A stretch of 55,045 bases of DNA from Bacteroidales bacterium (GTDB lineage: Bacteria; Bacteroidota; Bacteroidia; Bacteroidales; JAQXIO01), in contig JAQXIO010000066.1 of assembly GCA_029007825.1 (NCBI GenBank), positions 1 to 55,045 on the forward strand. Direction: 5' to 3'. The position numbers and the translations under genes were made by a program. The notes below the pieces were generated by a model. The model was not told the DNA's origin. It did not search any database and worked only from the letters and a program-made list of their open reading frames with translations. Positions within the stretch are counted from its first letter, which is position 1. Each line of letters opens with the position of its first letter. Positions 17,801 through 26,287 of the stretch are shown here, piece after piece.

Positions 17801-20194
17801 TCAACCCATTATAACCTCAACCTCATTCTCGGGCAAAAGCATATCTGCGGGAAGGAGATTTCCATTTACAGGTTTTCCGTTAAGTGTCATACTTTGTATT
17901 CCTTTCTGAACTTTTTTCGGGTTCTTTACATGGATATTGAGCGTTTTTCCACGAAAACGACGCGTTACGTCGAATTTATCCCACGAAGAGGGAATACAGG
18001 GATCTATCCGTAATCCTTCATAGTCAGGCCGGATACCCAGAATATACTGTGCAGCGGTAAAATATGCCCAGGATACCGTTCCACTCAACCACGGACAACG
18101 GCTCTGACCTTCGCGCATGCTATAATGCGAACAGGTGGATTGTGCATATACATATGGTTCGATCTGGCGGATTTCAGCCCGATCGTTATATGCCGCAGGT
18201 AAAAATGCCCTATAGTATTGATAGGCTCTGTCGCCATGAGCAAGAAGCGTTTCCGCTATCACTCCCCATCCTTGTATATGCTGGAATATGGAGCCGTTCT
18301 CTTTCATGCCTTTATTGAAAAGGGGGGCTTTTATTACAGACGATTCCGTTTTTTCGTAGGGGGGATCACAAATCAACAATCCGTAAGGAGATGCCAAATA
18401 TTTCGCAACGCTGTTCATTACCGTTTCGGCACGTTCACCGGTTGCCTGTCCGCTGATAACCGCCCATGATTGCGGATTCAGGAAAATTTTCCCCTCTTCG
18501 CTGTCTTTCGATCCGAATTTATACCCATCGTCTTTGTATGCACGGATATACCATTCTCCGTCCCATGCATATTTATCAATGTCGGCAGTGAGTTTCTGCA
18601 GCTCTTTTTCCGCCCACTCGATTTCTGAGGGACGTTGCAATTGTTTACATATATCGATGTACACGGTAAGTGCGTAACGCAACTGCATCGCCACAAATAC
18701 CGTTTCTCCTTTTTCTCCCAATACGAGACAGTCGTTCCAGTCGGCTCTCAATCCGCACGGCAGGTTATGTGCTCCGCAACGGGCGAGATTAAATTCTATC
18801 GCCCTGCGCAAATGCTGTAATACGGTTCCTTCTCCCTTATCAGAGTAGGGTACGACTTTGTCGTAATAGTCCAGATTTCCCGTCTCTTTTACATAAGCGG
18901 GCACGGAGTTAAACAGCCACATACAGTCATCGCTACGGAATTCCGACTCCGGTGTGGGGGGTTCGGCTCCGGGATGGTGGGCAAAGGGCTTTACTACCGG
19001 CATTGCTCCGCCGTTGGCGTTCTGCCCGGTTAACAAAAGCTCCAGACGTTCTATCGCTTCATCGGGTATGTTCTGCATAACCCCAAGCATATCCTGTACC
19101 GAATCACGGAACCCCATACCGTCTCTTTCTCCGCTGTATATCAGACTGGCAGCACGGCTCCATGTATAGGTTATCAAGTTATTAAAGGGGTTCCACATAT
19201 TGATCATGCTGTTAAAGTCCGGATCGGGCGTAACAGCAGTCAACCCTTCTATACGGCTGTGCCAATAGTGAACCAATTTTTCAAACTCAGCATTTACCTT
19301 TTGCTGGGTGTCGACAACGGCCACAGCGTCTTTTCCTTCTTTTTCGGCTGCACCGGTACCCAGTACGACCGTAAATACACGGCTCTCTCCGGGGGCTAAT
19401 TCGATATCTACCTGCAATGTTCCACATCCGTTATCACCTTCTGTCAAAGAATTCAGACATTTTCCCTGTTCTACGACTACGGGATTCGCGTATGTGTGGT
19501 AATTACCTATAAAACGGTCTCGATCACTGTCAAAACCTGTCACCGGCAATCCGGTTACACCGATAAACGAATGACGTCCCTGATCTTTATTCTGGAAGTT
19601 ATCCGGATCGGGCGGAATGGCGAGATTGGAGCCGTGATCGACAAAACCGTCTTTATATGTTGTTTTGATTATGTATTGCGTATATTGCAAATTGTTTTGG
19701 TCGTCGTACATATTCCAGTTCGATGCAAACTCCACGTATGTAAACGCACGCAATTTCCGGGGTGTGTTTCCTTTATTCGTAACTTTTACATTCCATACTT
19801 CAAAATCTTTATCCAGAGGAACAAAATAGAGCGTTTCGGCCTGAATGTCCGAATATTCCGACGTTATTCTCGTATAGGCAGAGCCATGACGGCATTCGCT
19901 TTTGTATTTATCCAGCGGTTTTCCTACCGGCTGCCATGATGCGGACCAGAAGTCTTTGCTTTCACAGTCATGCAGATAGATGTAACGTCCCGGTTGATCG
20001 ACCGGAACCGTGTTAAATTTCAGACGGATGAAACGTCCCTGCACACTGGAGCGAAAAAAGCTATATCCTCCGGCATTGTTGGTAATAATTGCACCATAGC
20101 GCGTATTTCCCAGATAATTGCTCCACGATTTCGGGGTATCGGGCGAAGTAACTACGTACTCTTTATTTTTATCATCAAAATATCCGTATTTCAT
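17801..20194 (-). CDS. GH94 beta-glycoside phosphorylase (cellobiose/chitobiose type)
   Basis: A 797-residue cytoplasmic enzyme that cleaves a beta-linked disaccharide with inorganic phosphate, giving an alpha-sugar-1-phosphate and a free sugar. It begins MKYGYFDD...YVVTSP and has AGGYSFFRS, the usual N-terminal GH94 beta-sandwich. GMGFRDSVQD at 359-368 matches the substrate-binding segment of cellobiose phosphorylase, and GLRADWNDCL at 481-490 gives D485 as the general acid. Length and motifs fit the cellobiose and N,N'-diacetylchitobiose phosphorylase group; choosing between them needs a phylogeny. No signal peptide is present. Its ATG overlaps the stop of the symporter gene (ATGA), so import and phosphorolysis are translationally coupled. 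Confidence 0.93.
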   Translation of the reverse strand: MKYGYFDDKNKEYVVTSPDTPKSWSNYLGNTRYGAIITNNAGGYSFFRSSVQGRFIRLKFNTVPVDQPGRYIYLHDCESKDFWSASWQPVGKPLDKYKSECRHGSAYTRITSEYSDIQAETLYFVPLDKDFEVWNVKVTNKGNTPRKLRAFTYVEFASNWNMYDDQNNLQYTQYIIKTTYKDGFVDHGSNLAIPPDPDNFQNKDQGRHSFIGVTGLPVTGFDSDRDRFIGNYHTYANPVVVEQGKCLNSLTEGDNGCGTLQVDIELAPGESRVFTVVLGTGAAEKEGKDAVAVVDTQQKVNAEFEKLVHYWHSRIEGLTAVTPDPDFNSMINMWNPFNNLITYTWSRAASLIYSGERDGMGFRDSVQDMLGVMQNIPDEAIERLELLLTGQNANGGAMPVVKPFAHHPGAEPPTPESEFRSDDCMWLFNSVPAYVKETGNLDYYDKVVPYSDKGEGTVLQHLRRAIEFNLARCGAHNLPCGLRADWNDCLVLGEKGETVFVAMQLRYALTVYIDICKQLQRPSEIEWAEKELQKLTADIDKYAWDGEWYIRAYKDDGYKFGSKDSEEGKIFLNPQSWAVISGQATGERAETVMNSVAKYLASPYGLLICDPPYEKTESSVIKAPLFNKGMKENGSIFQHIQGWGVIAETLLAHGDRAYQYYRAFLPAAYNDRAEIRQIEPYVYAQSTCSHYSMREGQSRCPWLSGTVSWAYFTAAQYILGIRPDYEGLRIDPCIPSSWDKFDVTRRFRGKTLNIHVKNPKKVQKGIQSMTLNGKPVNGNLLPADMLLPENEVEVIMG

Positions 20195-21612
20195 AATGTA
20201 AAATCTTTATTTTCGACTTCTTCTAATTTCATTCTTTCCAATTCCTGTGAAATATGATGAACCGTTTTTTCATCGAGCTTATAGAAAAATAATACGATTA
20301 TGGCTAATATGCTCCATATAACTGGCATAAATGAGAAGATCACCAAAACTCCGTTCTGCGTTTCGGGCGATAAAACTGTGTTCGCTTCAAATCCGTAATA
20401 GGCTAAAAGATAGCCAGTCAACGAACCACCGAGCGCCCATCCCATTTTCTGAGCGGAGGAGGCAGAAGAATAAATCAGCCCGGTGGCACGACGTCCGGTT
20501 TTATATTCGGAATAATCGGCCGTATCGGCATACATACTCCACATCATTGCCATTGCAGGTCCTACTGCAAAATTACAGATGACCTGTAAAATGAACATCG
20601 CAGCGATCTGGTCGGGAGTAAGGAAATAATAAGCCACACTACAGATCGTACCCAATGCCATAGAGGCTATGTATGTATTCTTTTTACCAAGCCATTTGGA
20701 TATAGGTTTTAACGACATGGTTCCTACTATGCTGAATATACTCCCCACCACCATAAAGAGTGCATCGAGCGTAAAGCCCATAAATTCGGTTGTAGTGTCT
20801 TGTACATAATATTTAAAGTAATAAAGGATCGATCCGTTACGGAGAGCTACATAAAGACAGGTCAGTATGCTTACGAGCGTCAACAAAATCCAAGGTACAT
20901 TTTTCATGAGGTCTTTCAAATCGATGCTTATCGCATTGTTTTCTTCTTTGATGGGTTTTACGCGCTCTTTCGTACCTAAAAAAGTTACCGTAAAAAGGAT
21001 TATAGCTAATACTGCATAAATACCCATTGCCATGGAATATCCAAATTGCTCATTTACGGTGGTACCGTCAACCGATTTCAGCAACCCGAAATAGTCTACC
21101 ATTTTTTTCGTATATGCCTGTACGATCAGTCCACCGACAAAAGCAAAAACGGTACGGTACGCAGAGAGAGAAGTACGTTCGGTCGTATCGGATGTTATCA
21201 CACCGATCAATGCTCCGTAAGGTATATTTACAATACTGTAAATCACCATCATAGTGGTGTAGGTAACATAGGCATATACCAACTTGGCGCTTGTCGCAAG
21301 CTCGGGTGTGTAGAACATCAGAAATCCGAGTATACCGAAGGGTACCATTCCGTAAAGTATCCATGGGCGGAATTTCCCGAAGCGGGACTTCGTACGATCG
21401 GCCATAGAGCCGATAAAGGGGTCGTTTATTATATCAAATATACGCACGAACAAAAACATTGTTCCGGCTGCTCCCGCGGAGATACCGAACACATCGGTAT
21501 AAAAGAATAACAAGAACATTGAAAAGGTTTGCCAGAAAAGGCATGAAGCCATATCTCCACAACCATACGCACACTTCTCAAAAAATGAGACTTTCATCGA
21601 GTTGTTTTCCAT
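20191..21612 (-). CDS. GPH-family sugar:cation symporter
   Basis: A 473-residue inner-membrane transporter of the glycoside-pentoside-hexuronide (MelB-like) family, with about twelve membrane helices. The N-terminal family pattern is visible: EKCAYGCGDMASCLFWQTFSMFLLFFYTDVFG and FDIINDPFIGSMADRTKSRFGKFRPWIL, where the Asp and Arg/Lys residues correspond to the cation and sugar site of MelB. It probably brings in the disaccharide cut by the GH94 enzyme just downstream. It is the first gene of the operon and is divergent from argR. A short 5' leader with a hairpin at 21653-21672 precedes it. Confidence 0.92.
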   Translation of the reverse strand: MENNSMKVSFFEKCAYGCGDMASCLFWQTFSMFLLFFYTDVFGISAGAAGTMFLFVRIFDIINDPFIGSMADRTKSRFGKFRPWILYGMVPFGILGFLMFYTPELATSAKLVYAYVTYTTMMVIYSIVNIPYGALIGVITSDTTERTSLSAYRTVFAFVGGLIVQAYTKKMVDYFGLLKSVDGTTVNEQFGYSMAMGIYAVLAIILFTVTFLGTKERVKPIKEENNAISIDLKDLMKNVPWILLTLVSILTCLYVALRNGSILYYFKYYVQDTTTEFMGFTLDALFMVVGSIFSIVGTMSLKPISKWLGKKNTYIASMALGTICSVAYYFLTPDQIAAMFILQVICNFAVGPAMAMMWSMYADTADYSEYKTGRRATGLIYSSASSAQKMGWALGGSLTGYLLAYYGFEANTVLSPETQNGVLVIFSFMPVIWSILAIIVLFFYKLDEKTVHHISQELERMKLEEVENKDFTL

Positions 21613-21652
21613 AGTTTTTTATTAATGTGAAAATTCAGTCAGCTGTATTCAG

Positions 21653-21672
21653 GGCAAAAGGCCTCTTTTGCC
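21653..21672 (-). promoter_or_regulatory. Leader hairpin upstream of the sugar operon
   Basis: Perfect 8-bp stem GGCAAAAG/CTTTTGCC with a 4-base loop, about 40 bases before the symporter ATG. On the minus strand, TTACTTTG lies just upstream (around 21685-21695) and resembles a -7 box, so the stem would fall in the leader RNA or act as an operator. Either role is inferred. Confidence 0.4.
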
Positions 21673-21751
21673 ACAAAGGAGAAGCAAAGTAACATTATTT
21701 TTCGTTTTCGGCGAAATAAAGTTTGTAAATCTTTTCTCTTTCTGATATAAA

Positions 21752-21787
21752 TGAATAAATTTGCACTCAAATCGTATAAATATTCAT
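21752..21787 (+). promoter_or_regulatory. argR promoter with candidate ARG boxes
   Basis: TAAATTTG at 21756-21763 is a good -7 element 25 bases before the argR ATG. It is embedded in TGAATAAATTTGCA (21752-21765), which agrees with most positions of the ARG box TGAATWWWWATTCA. A second, weaker half-palindrome, ending in ATATTCAT, lies at 21774-21787. Autoregulation by ArgR would follow; this is inference from matching an enterobacterial consensus. Confidence 0.45.
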
Positions 21788-21788
21788 T

Positions 21789-22220
21789 ATGAAGGGGCAA
21801 CGATTAGCTATTATACAGGAAATTATATCAACACAACAAGTTGGCAGCCAGGAGGAACTTCTCCAACTACTATCGGCGAAAGGGTATTTTATCACCCAGG
21901 CTACTTTGTCGCGCGATATCCGGAAACTGCAAATAGTAAAGCGTCCGAACCAGAACGGTGATTATGTATATACTTTGGATCATGAACGGGTTTCCCCTCA
22001 CAAGGCGACTCAAAAAACGATCGACAGTATCGAATTCTCAGGACATCTGGCCGTCGTAAAAACCCGTCCGGGTTATGCTGCGGCCATCGCTTCGGAAATC
22101 GACAGCGTAGCACCGAAAGAAATTGCAGGAACTATTGCAGGAGACGATACTATTTTAATTATACCGCGAGAGGGGATCTCCCGGGAAGAGATAAAAAAAG
22201 TATTAAAACCTATGTTGTAA
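21789..22220 (+). CDS. argR: Arginine repressor ArgR
   Basis: A 143-residue protein. The N-terminal winged helix-turn-helix spans about 1-65 (SQEELLQLLSAKGYFITQATLSRDIRKLQI), and the C-terminal arginine-binding and hexamerisation domain contains GTIAGDDTILIIPREG, where the two Asp contact L-arginine in known ArgR proteins. It is the first gene of argR-GNAT-argG-argC-argD, so it likely represses its own operon when arginine is plentiful. Candidate operators overlap its promoter. Confidence 0.95.
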   Translation: MKGQRLAIIQEIISTQQVGSQEELLQLLSAKGYFITQATLSRDIRKLQIVKRPNQNGDYVYTLDHERVSPHKATQKTIDSIEFSGHLAVVKTRPGYAAAIASEIDSVAPKEIAGTIAGDDTILIIPREGISREEIKKVLKPML

Positions 22221-22269
22221 TAAAAGAAAATCAAAAGTTTTCGAGCTTATTTTAATTGATGCAATTGAA

Positions 22270-22863
22270 ATGAAGAAACAGGAAGAAAAGGATTTAAACG
22301 GTATTAAAGTTATGATGGCAGACAGCAGCCACATTCCTTATATTGATACTATCTTGTCCACAATCGAAGCTGCCGCCAAAGTACGCGGAACGGGAATCGC
22401 CAAACGCTCACCCGAATATGTAAAACAAAAAATGCTCGAAGGTAAGGTGGTTATCGCCCTGCACGGAGACGAGTTTGCCGGTTTCAGCTATATAGAAACC
22501 TGGGGGAATAAGCAGTATGTGGCAACATCCGGGCTTATCGTAGTAGAAAAATACCGAGGTCTGGGCCTTGCAAAGCGGATCAAGCATGAAACCTTCAAAC
22601 TGGCACGTAAAAAATGGCCGGATGCAAAAATATTCAGTCTGACATCAGGTGCCGCGGTAATGAAGATGAATACGGAATTGGGGTATGTTCCGGTTACTTT
22701 CGCCGAGTTAACCGATGACGAAGCTTTTTGGCGGGGTTGTCAAAATTGTGTAAATTTCGACGTTTTAACAAGAACGAACCGCAAGCATTGCATTTGTACG
22801 GCAATGTTGTTCGATCCCAACGATCCGCATAACAAAAAACGGACGAGAAAGAATAAGGAATAA
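22270..22863 (+). CDS. GNAT acetyltransferase, candidate N-acylglutamate synthase
   Basis: A 197-residue GNAT-fold protein. The acetyl-CoA binding stretch is at about 85-105 (SGLIVVEKYRGLGLAKRIKHE). A Cys-rich tail (WRGCQNCVNFD...HCIC, about 155-178) could bind metal. It lies between argR and argG in what looks like one operon. Classical argA and argJ are not in the window, so this enzyme is a plausible supplier of N-acetyl- or N-succinylglutamate for arginine synthesis; Bacteroides species are known to use succinylated intermediates at the transcarbamylase step. The functional assignment rests on gene context and remains to be shown. Confidence 0.8.
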   Translation: MKKQEEKDLNGIKVMMADSSHIPYIDTILSTIEAAAKVRGTGIAKRSPEYVKQKMLEGKVVIALHGDEFAGFSYIETWGNKQYVATSGLIVVEKYRGLGLAKRIKHETFKLARKKWPDAKIFSLTSGAAVMKMNTELGYVPVTFAELTDDEAFWRGCQNCVNFDVLTRTNRKHCICTAMLFDPNDPHNKKRTRKNKE

Positions 22864-22889
22864 TAAATAACCATATAAGCCCTATTATA

Positions 22890-24092
22890 ATGAAAGAAAA
22901 AGTAGTTTTAGCATTCAGCGGAGGATTGGATACTTCCTTTTGTGCAAAGTATCTCTCAGTAGAAAAAGGTTATGATGTTTACACTGCGGTGGCAAACACC
23001 GGCGGTTTCAGTAAAGAGGAATTAAAAGTTATCGAAGAAAAGGCTTATAAACTGGGAGCAGTAAAACATGTTACCCTCGACGTAACCCAAGATTACTACA
23101 ATAAGAGCATCAAATATATGGTATTCGGCAACGTATTGCGTAACGGTACTTATCCTATTTCGGTAAGTTCGGAACGTATTTTTCAAGCAATGGCGATTAT
23201 CAATTATGCAAAAGAGATTGGCGCCGATTACGTTGCACACGGAAGTACCGGTGCCGGAAACGACCAGGTTCGTTTCGACCTGACTTTCGACGTGCTTGCT
23301 CCGAATATCAAGATACTTACTCCTACGCGTGACATGGTGCTTACCCGAGAATATGAAATCAATTATCTGAAACAACACGGTTTCGAGGCAGATTTCAAAA
23401 AGATGGAGTATTCTATCAACAAGGGGTTGTGGGGAACGAGCATCGGGGGAAAAGAGACTCTGAAATCCGACCAGACTTTGCCGGAGGAGGCTTATCCCTC
23501 TCAGCTTACAGCGAAAGGAGAAGAGACCCTTACCATCGATTTCGAAGGGGGGGAGATTGCAGCCGTAAACGGTGTAAAATATGCCAATAAGGTAGAAGCT
23601 ATCCAGAAGGTGGAGGAGATCGGCAGTAAATATGCTATCGGACGCGATATGCACATCGGCGATACGATTATCGGCATCAAAGGCCGGGTGGGCTTCGAGG
23701 CTGCAGGTCCTATGCTGATTATCAGCGGCCACAAGATGCTTGAAAAACATACTCTCACCAAATGGCAGCAATACTGGAAAGACCAGATCGGAACATGGTA
23801 CGGTATGTTTTTGCATGAAGCTCAGTATCTGGATCCTGTAATGCGCGATATGGAAGCTTTTCTGGAAAGTACACAAAAGAATGTTACGGGCCAGGTTATC
23901 ATACAACTTAAACCTTATCATTACACCTTGGTGGGTATCAAAAGTGATTACGACTTAATGAAATCCGATTTCGGAGAATACGGCGAAGTGCAGAAAGCAT
24001 GGAGTGCCGACGATTGTAAAGGTTTTACCAAAATTCTGGGCAATCAGATGAAACTCTATTATTCGGTAGAAAAGAAAAACAAACAAAAATGA
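22890..24092 (+). CDS. argG: Argininosuccinate synthase
   Basis: A 400-residue cytoplasmic enzyme that joins citrulline and aspartate using ATP, the penultimate step of arginine synthesis. The PP-loop AFSGGLDTS is at 8-16. Other family segments include AHGSTGAGNDQVRFD at about 118-132 and the C-terminal QQYWKDQIGTWYGMF. Length is typical. Its stop codon overlaps the start of argC by four bases. A 299-codon frame antisense to it is a shadow. Confidence 0.96.
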   Translation: MKEKVVLAFSGGLDTSFCAKYLSVEKGYDVYTAVANTGGFSKEELKVIEEKAYKLGAVKHVTLDVTQDYYNKSIKYMVFGNVLRNGTYPISVSSERIFQAMAIINYAKEIGADYVAHGSTGAGNDQVRFDLTFDVLAPNIKILTPTRDMVLTREYEINYLKQHGFEADFKKMEYSINKGLWGTSIGGKETLKSDQTLPEEAYPSQLTAKGEETLTIDFEGGEIAAVNGVKYANKVEAIQKVEEIGSKYAIGRDMHIGDTIIGIKGRVGFEAAGPMLIISGHKMLEKHTLTKWQQYWKDQIGTWYGMFLHEAQYLDPVMRDMEAFLESTQKNVTGQVIIQLKPYHYTLVGIKSDYDLMKSDFGEYGEVQKAWSADDCKGFTKILGNQMKLYYSVEKKNKQK

Positions 24093-25057
24093 TAAAAGCA
24101 GGTATTATAGGAGGTGCAGGATATACGGCAGGCGAATTAATTCGCTTGCTGATTAACCATCCTGACGTGGAATTAACCTTTGTGAACAGCAGTAGTAACG
24201 CGGGTAATAAGATTACCGACGTTCACGCCGGCCTTTACGGCGAAACGGATATGACTTTTACCAGTGAACTTCCTTTTTCGGACATTGACGTATTGTTTTT
24301 TTGTACGGCTCACGGCGATACGAAGAAGTTTATGGAGAGTCATGAGGTTCCTGCGGAATTAAAGATTATTGACCTGTCAACCGACTATCGTATCGAGTCA
24401 GATGAACATGATTTTATTTACGGTTTACCCGAACTTAACCGTAAACGGATCATCCGGGCTTCACACATTGCAAATCCGGGTTGCTTCGCGACATGCATAC
24501 AATTGGGATTACTGCCGCTGGCTAAGCATCTGATGTTAAACAGCGAGATTCACGTAAACGGAATAACGGGCTCGACGGGTGCCGGAGTAAAACCTTCGGA
24601 AACGACTCATTACAGCTGGCGCAACGATAATATTTCGATTTACAAACCTTTTACGCACCAGCATTTAGGCGAAATACGCCAATCGCTGTCGCAACTGCAA
24701 AACAGTTTCAATGCCGACATTCAGTTCATTCCGGTAAGAGGTTGTTTTTCAAGAGGTATATTTACATCTATCTATATGGATTGCGGTATCGATTTATCAG
24801 AGATCCGACGAATTTACGATGAATATTACGACGACCATTCTTTCACGTTCGTTACCGATAAAAATATAGATCTGAAACAGGTTGTCAATACAAACAAGTG
24901 TTTATTAAATCTGTCGAAACACGGTAATAAACTGCTGATCGTTTCGGCTATCGACAATTTGCTGAAAGGTGCTTCGGGGCAAGCCGTTCATAACATGAAC
25001 CTGCTTTTCGGACTGGTAGAGACGACCGGATTGCATCTTAAACCCAGCGCATTTTAA
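24089..25057 (+). CDS. argC: N-acetyl-gamma-glutamyl-phosphate reductase
   Basis: A 322-residue NADPH-dependent dehydrogenase that reduces N-acyl-glutamyl phosphate to the semialdehyde. The Rossmann motif GGAGYTAGELIRLL is at 9-22, the catalytic Cys is C132 in NPGCFATC, and the later HQHLGEI supplies the active-site His. It is slightly shorter than the usual 340-350 residues but complete in all motifs. Whether the acyl group is acetyl or succinyl in this organism cannot be told from sequence alone. Confidence 0.96.
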   Translation: MIKAGIIGGAGYTAGELIRLLINHPDVELTFVNSSSNAGNKITDVHAGLYGETDMTFTSELPFSDIDVLFFCTAHGDTKKFMESHEVPAELKIIDLSTDYRIESDEHDFIYGLPELNRKRIIRASHIANPGCFATCIQLGLLPLAKHLMLNSEIHVNGITGSTGAGVKPSETTHYSWRNDNISIYKPFTHQHLGEIRQSLSQLQNSFNADIQFIPVRGCFSRGIFTSIYMDCGIDLSEIRRIYDEYYDDHSFTFVTDKNIDLKQVVNTNKCLLNLSKHGNKLLIVSAIDNLLKGASGQAVHNMNLLFGLVETTGLHLKPSAF

Positions 25058-25066
25058 ATTATCGCT

Positions 25067-26188
25067 ATGAATTTATTTGACGTATATCCTCTCTTCGACA
25101 TTGAAATCGTAAAAGGCAAAGGTTGCTATACTTACGATGCAACAGGTACTGAATACCTCGACCTGTACGGCGGCCATGCCGTTATTTCAGTGGGACACTG
25201 CCATCCTTATTATGTGAAAATGGTAACCGACCAACTGAATAAATTAGGTTTTTATTCAAACTCAGTACAAAACTCATTACAGGTCAAACTTGCCGACAAA
25301 CTCGGAAAACAATCGGGTTATGACGATTATTCCCTTTTCCTTATCAACTCGGGTGCGGAAGCGAATGAGAATGCTTTAAAGCTTGCCTCTTTCCATACAG
25401 GCCGCAAACGTGTCGTTTCTTTCAAGAAGGCTTTCCATGGCCGGACATCTGCCGCCGTACGGGTAACGGATAATCCAAAAATCATTGCTCCTATCAACGA
25501 GACGATGCCGGTTACTTATGTCCCGTTCAACGATATAGAGGCAATAAAAAACGAACTGGATAAGGGTGACGTTTGTGCTGTTATCCTGGAAGGTATACAG
25601 GGTGTCGGTGGCATACAGGTTCCGGAAAACTCTTTCCTGCAAGATTTACGTTCCGTCTGCACATCGACGGGAACTGTCCTGATATTTGACGAAATCCAAT
25701 CGGGTTACGGCCGTAGCGGAAAGTTTTTTGCCCACCAATATGCCGGCATACGTCCGGATATCATTACCGTGGCAAAAGGTATGGGTAACGGATTTCCGAT
25801 AGGGGGTGTACTTATCAGTCCGATTTTCAAGCCTGTGTACGGTATGCTGGGTACCACCTTCGGAGGTAATCATCTGGCTTGTGCAGCGGCAATCGCTGTG
25901 CTGGATATTATGCAACAGGAAAATTTAATCGAAAATGCCGCTACTACCGGTAAATTCCTTATCGACGAATTAAAGAAGTTCCCTCAAATCAAAGAGGTAA
26001 GGGGTGAAGGGCTAATGATCGGAATGGAGTTCGACGAGCCTATTAAAGATATTCGTCGCAAACTTCTTTTCGAGCAAAAAGTGTTTACCGGTGTATCGGG
26101 AACAAACGTTATCCGGCTTCTGCCACCGCTTTGTTTGTCAAAACAGCAGGCTGAAATATTCCTGGAACGTTTCAAGATGAGCTTATAA
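25067..26188 (+). CDS. argD: Acetylornithine (or succinylornithine) aminotransferase
   Basis: A 373-residue class III PLP aminotransferase. Key segments are DLYGGHAVISVGHCHP, NSGAEANENALKLA, FDEIQSGYGRSGKFFA (the Asp that binds the pyridine nitrogen), and VAKGMGNGFPIGG with the Schiff-base Lys at K237. It starts nine bases after argC and ends the arginine operon, being followed by a terminator. It moves an amino group from glutamate to N-acyl-glutamate semialdehyde. Confidence 0.95.
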   Translation: MNLFDVYPLFDIEIVKGKGCYTYDATGTEYLDLYGGHAVISVGHCHPYYVKMVTDQLNKLGFYSNSVQNSLQVKLADKLGKQSGYDDYSLFLINSGAEANENALKLASFHTGRKRVVSFKKAFHGRTSAAVRVTDNPKIIAPINETMPVTYVPFNDIEAIKNELDKGDVCAVILEGIQGVGGIQVPENSFLQDLRSVCTSTGTVLIFDEIQSGYGRSGKFFAHQYAGIRPDIITVAKGMGNGFPIGGVLISPIFKPVYGMLGTTFGGNHLACAAAIAVLDIMQQENLIENAATTGKFLIDELKKFPQIKEVRGEGLMIGMEFDEPIKDIRRKLLFEQKVFTGVSGTNVIRLLPPLCLSKQQAEIFLERFKMSL

Positions 26189-26210
26189 GATTTTTCCATA
26201 GCATTCAAAA

Positions 26211-26243
26211 GCCGCTTAATCGAGAGATCAGGCGGTTTTTTTT
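26211..26243 (+). terminator. Terminator of the arginine operon
   Basis: CCGCTT pairs with AGGCGG (with one G-U pair) across a loop, followed by eight T residues, 25 bases after the argD stop. Confidence 0.75.
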
Positions 26244-26287
26244 ATTTATGACAGCAAACGAACAAAGTGTATATCGGGCTTGTTGAT

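Noticed and set aside
14001..21612. Classical polysaccharide utilisation locus
   Set aside because: No SusC/SusD pair, sensor or ECF sigma factor is present, so it is described only as a sugar operon.
23022..23921. Open frame of 299 codons antisense to argG
   Set aside because: argG is unambiguous on the other strand; the antisense product resembles no family and is a codon-bias shadow.
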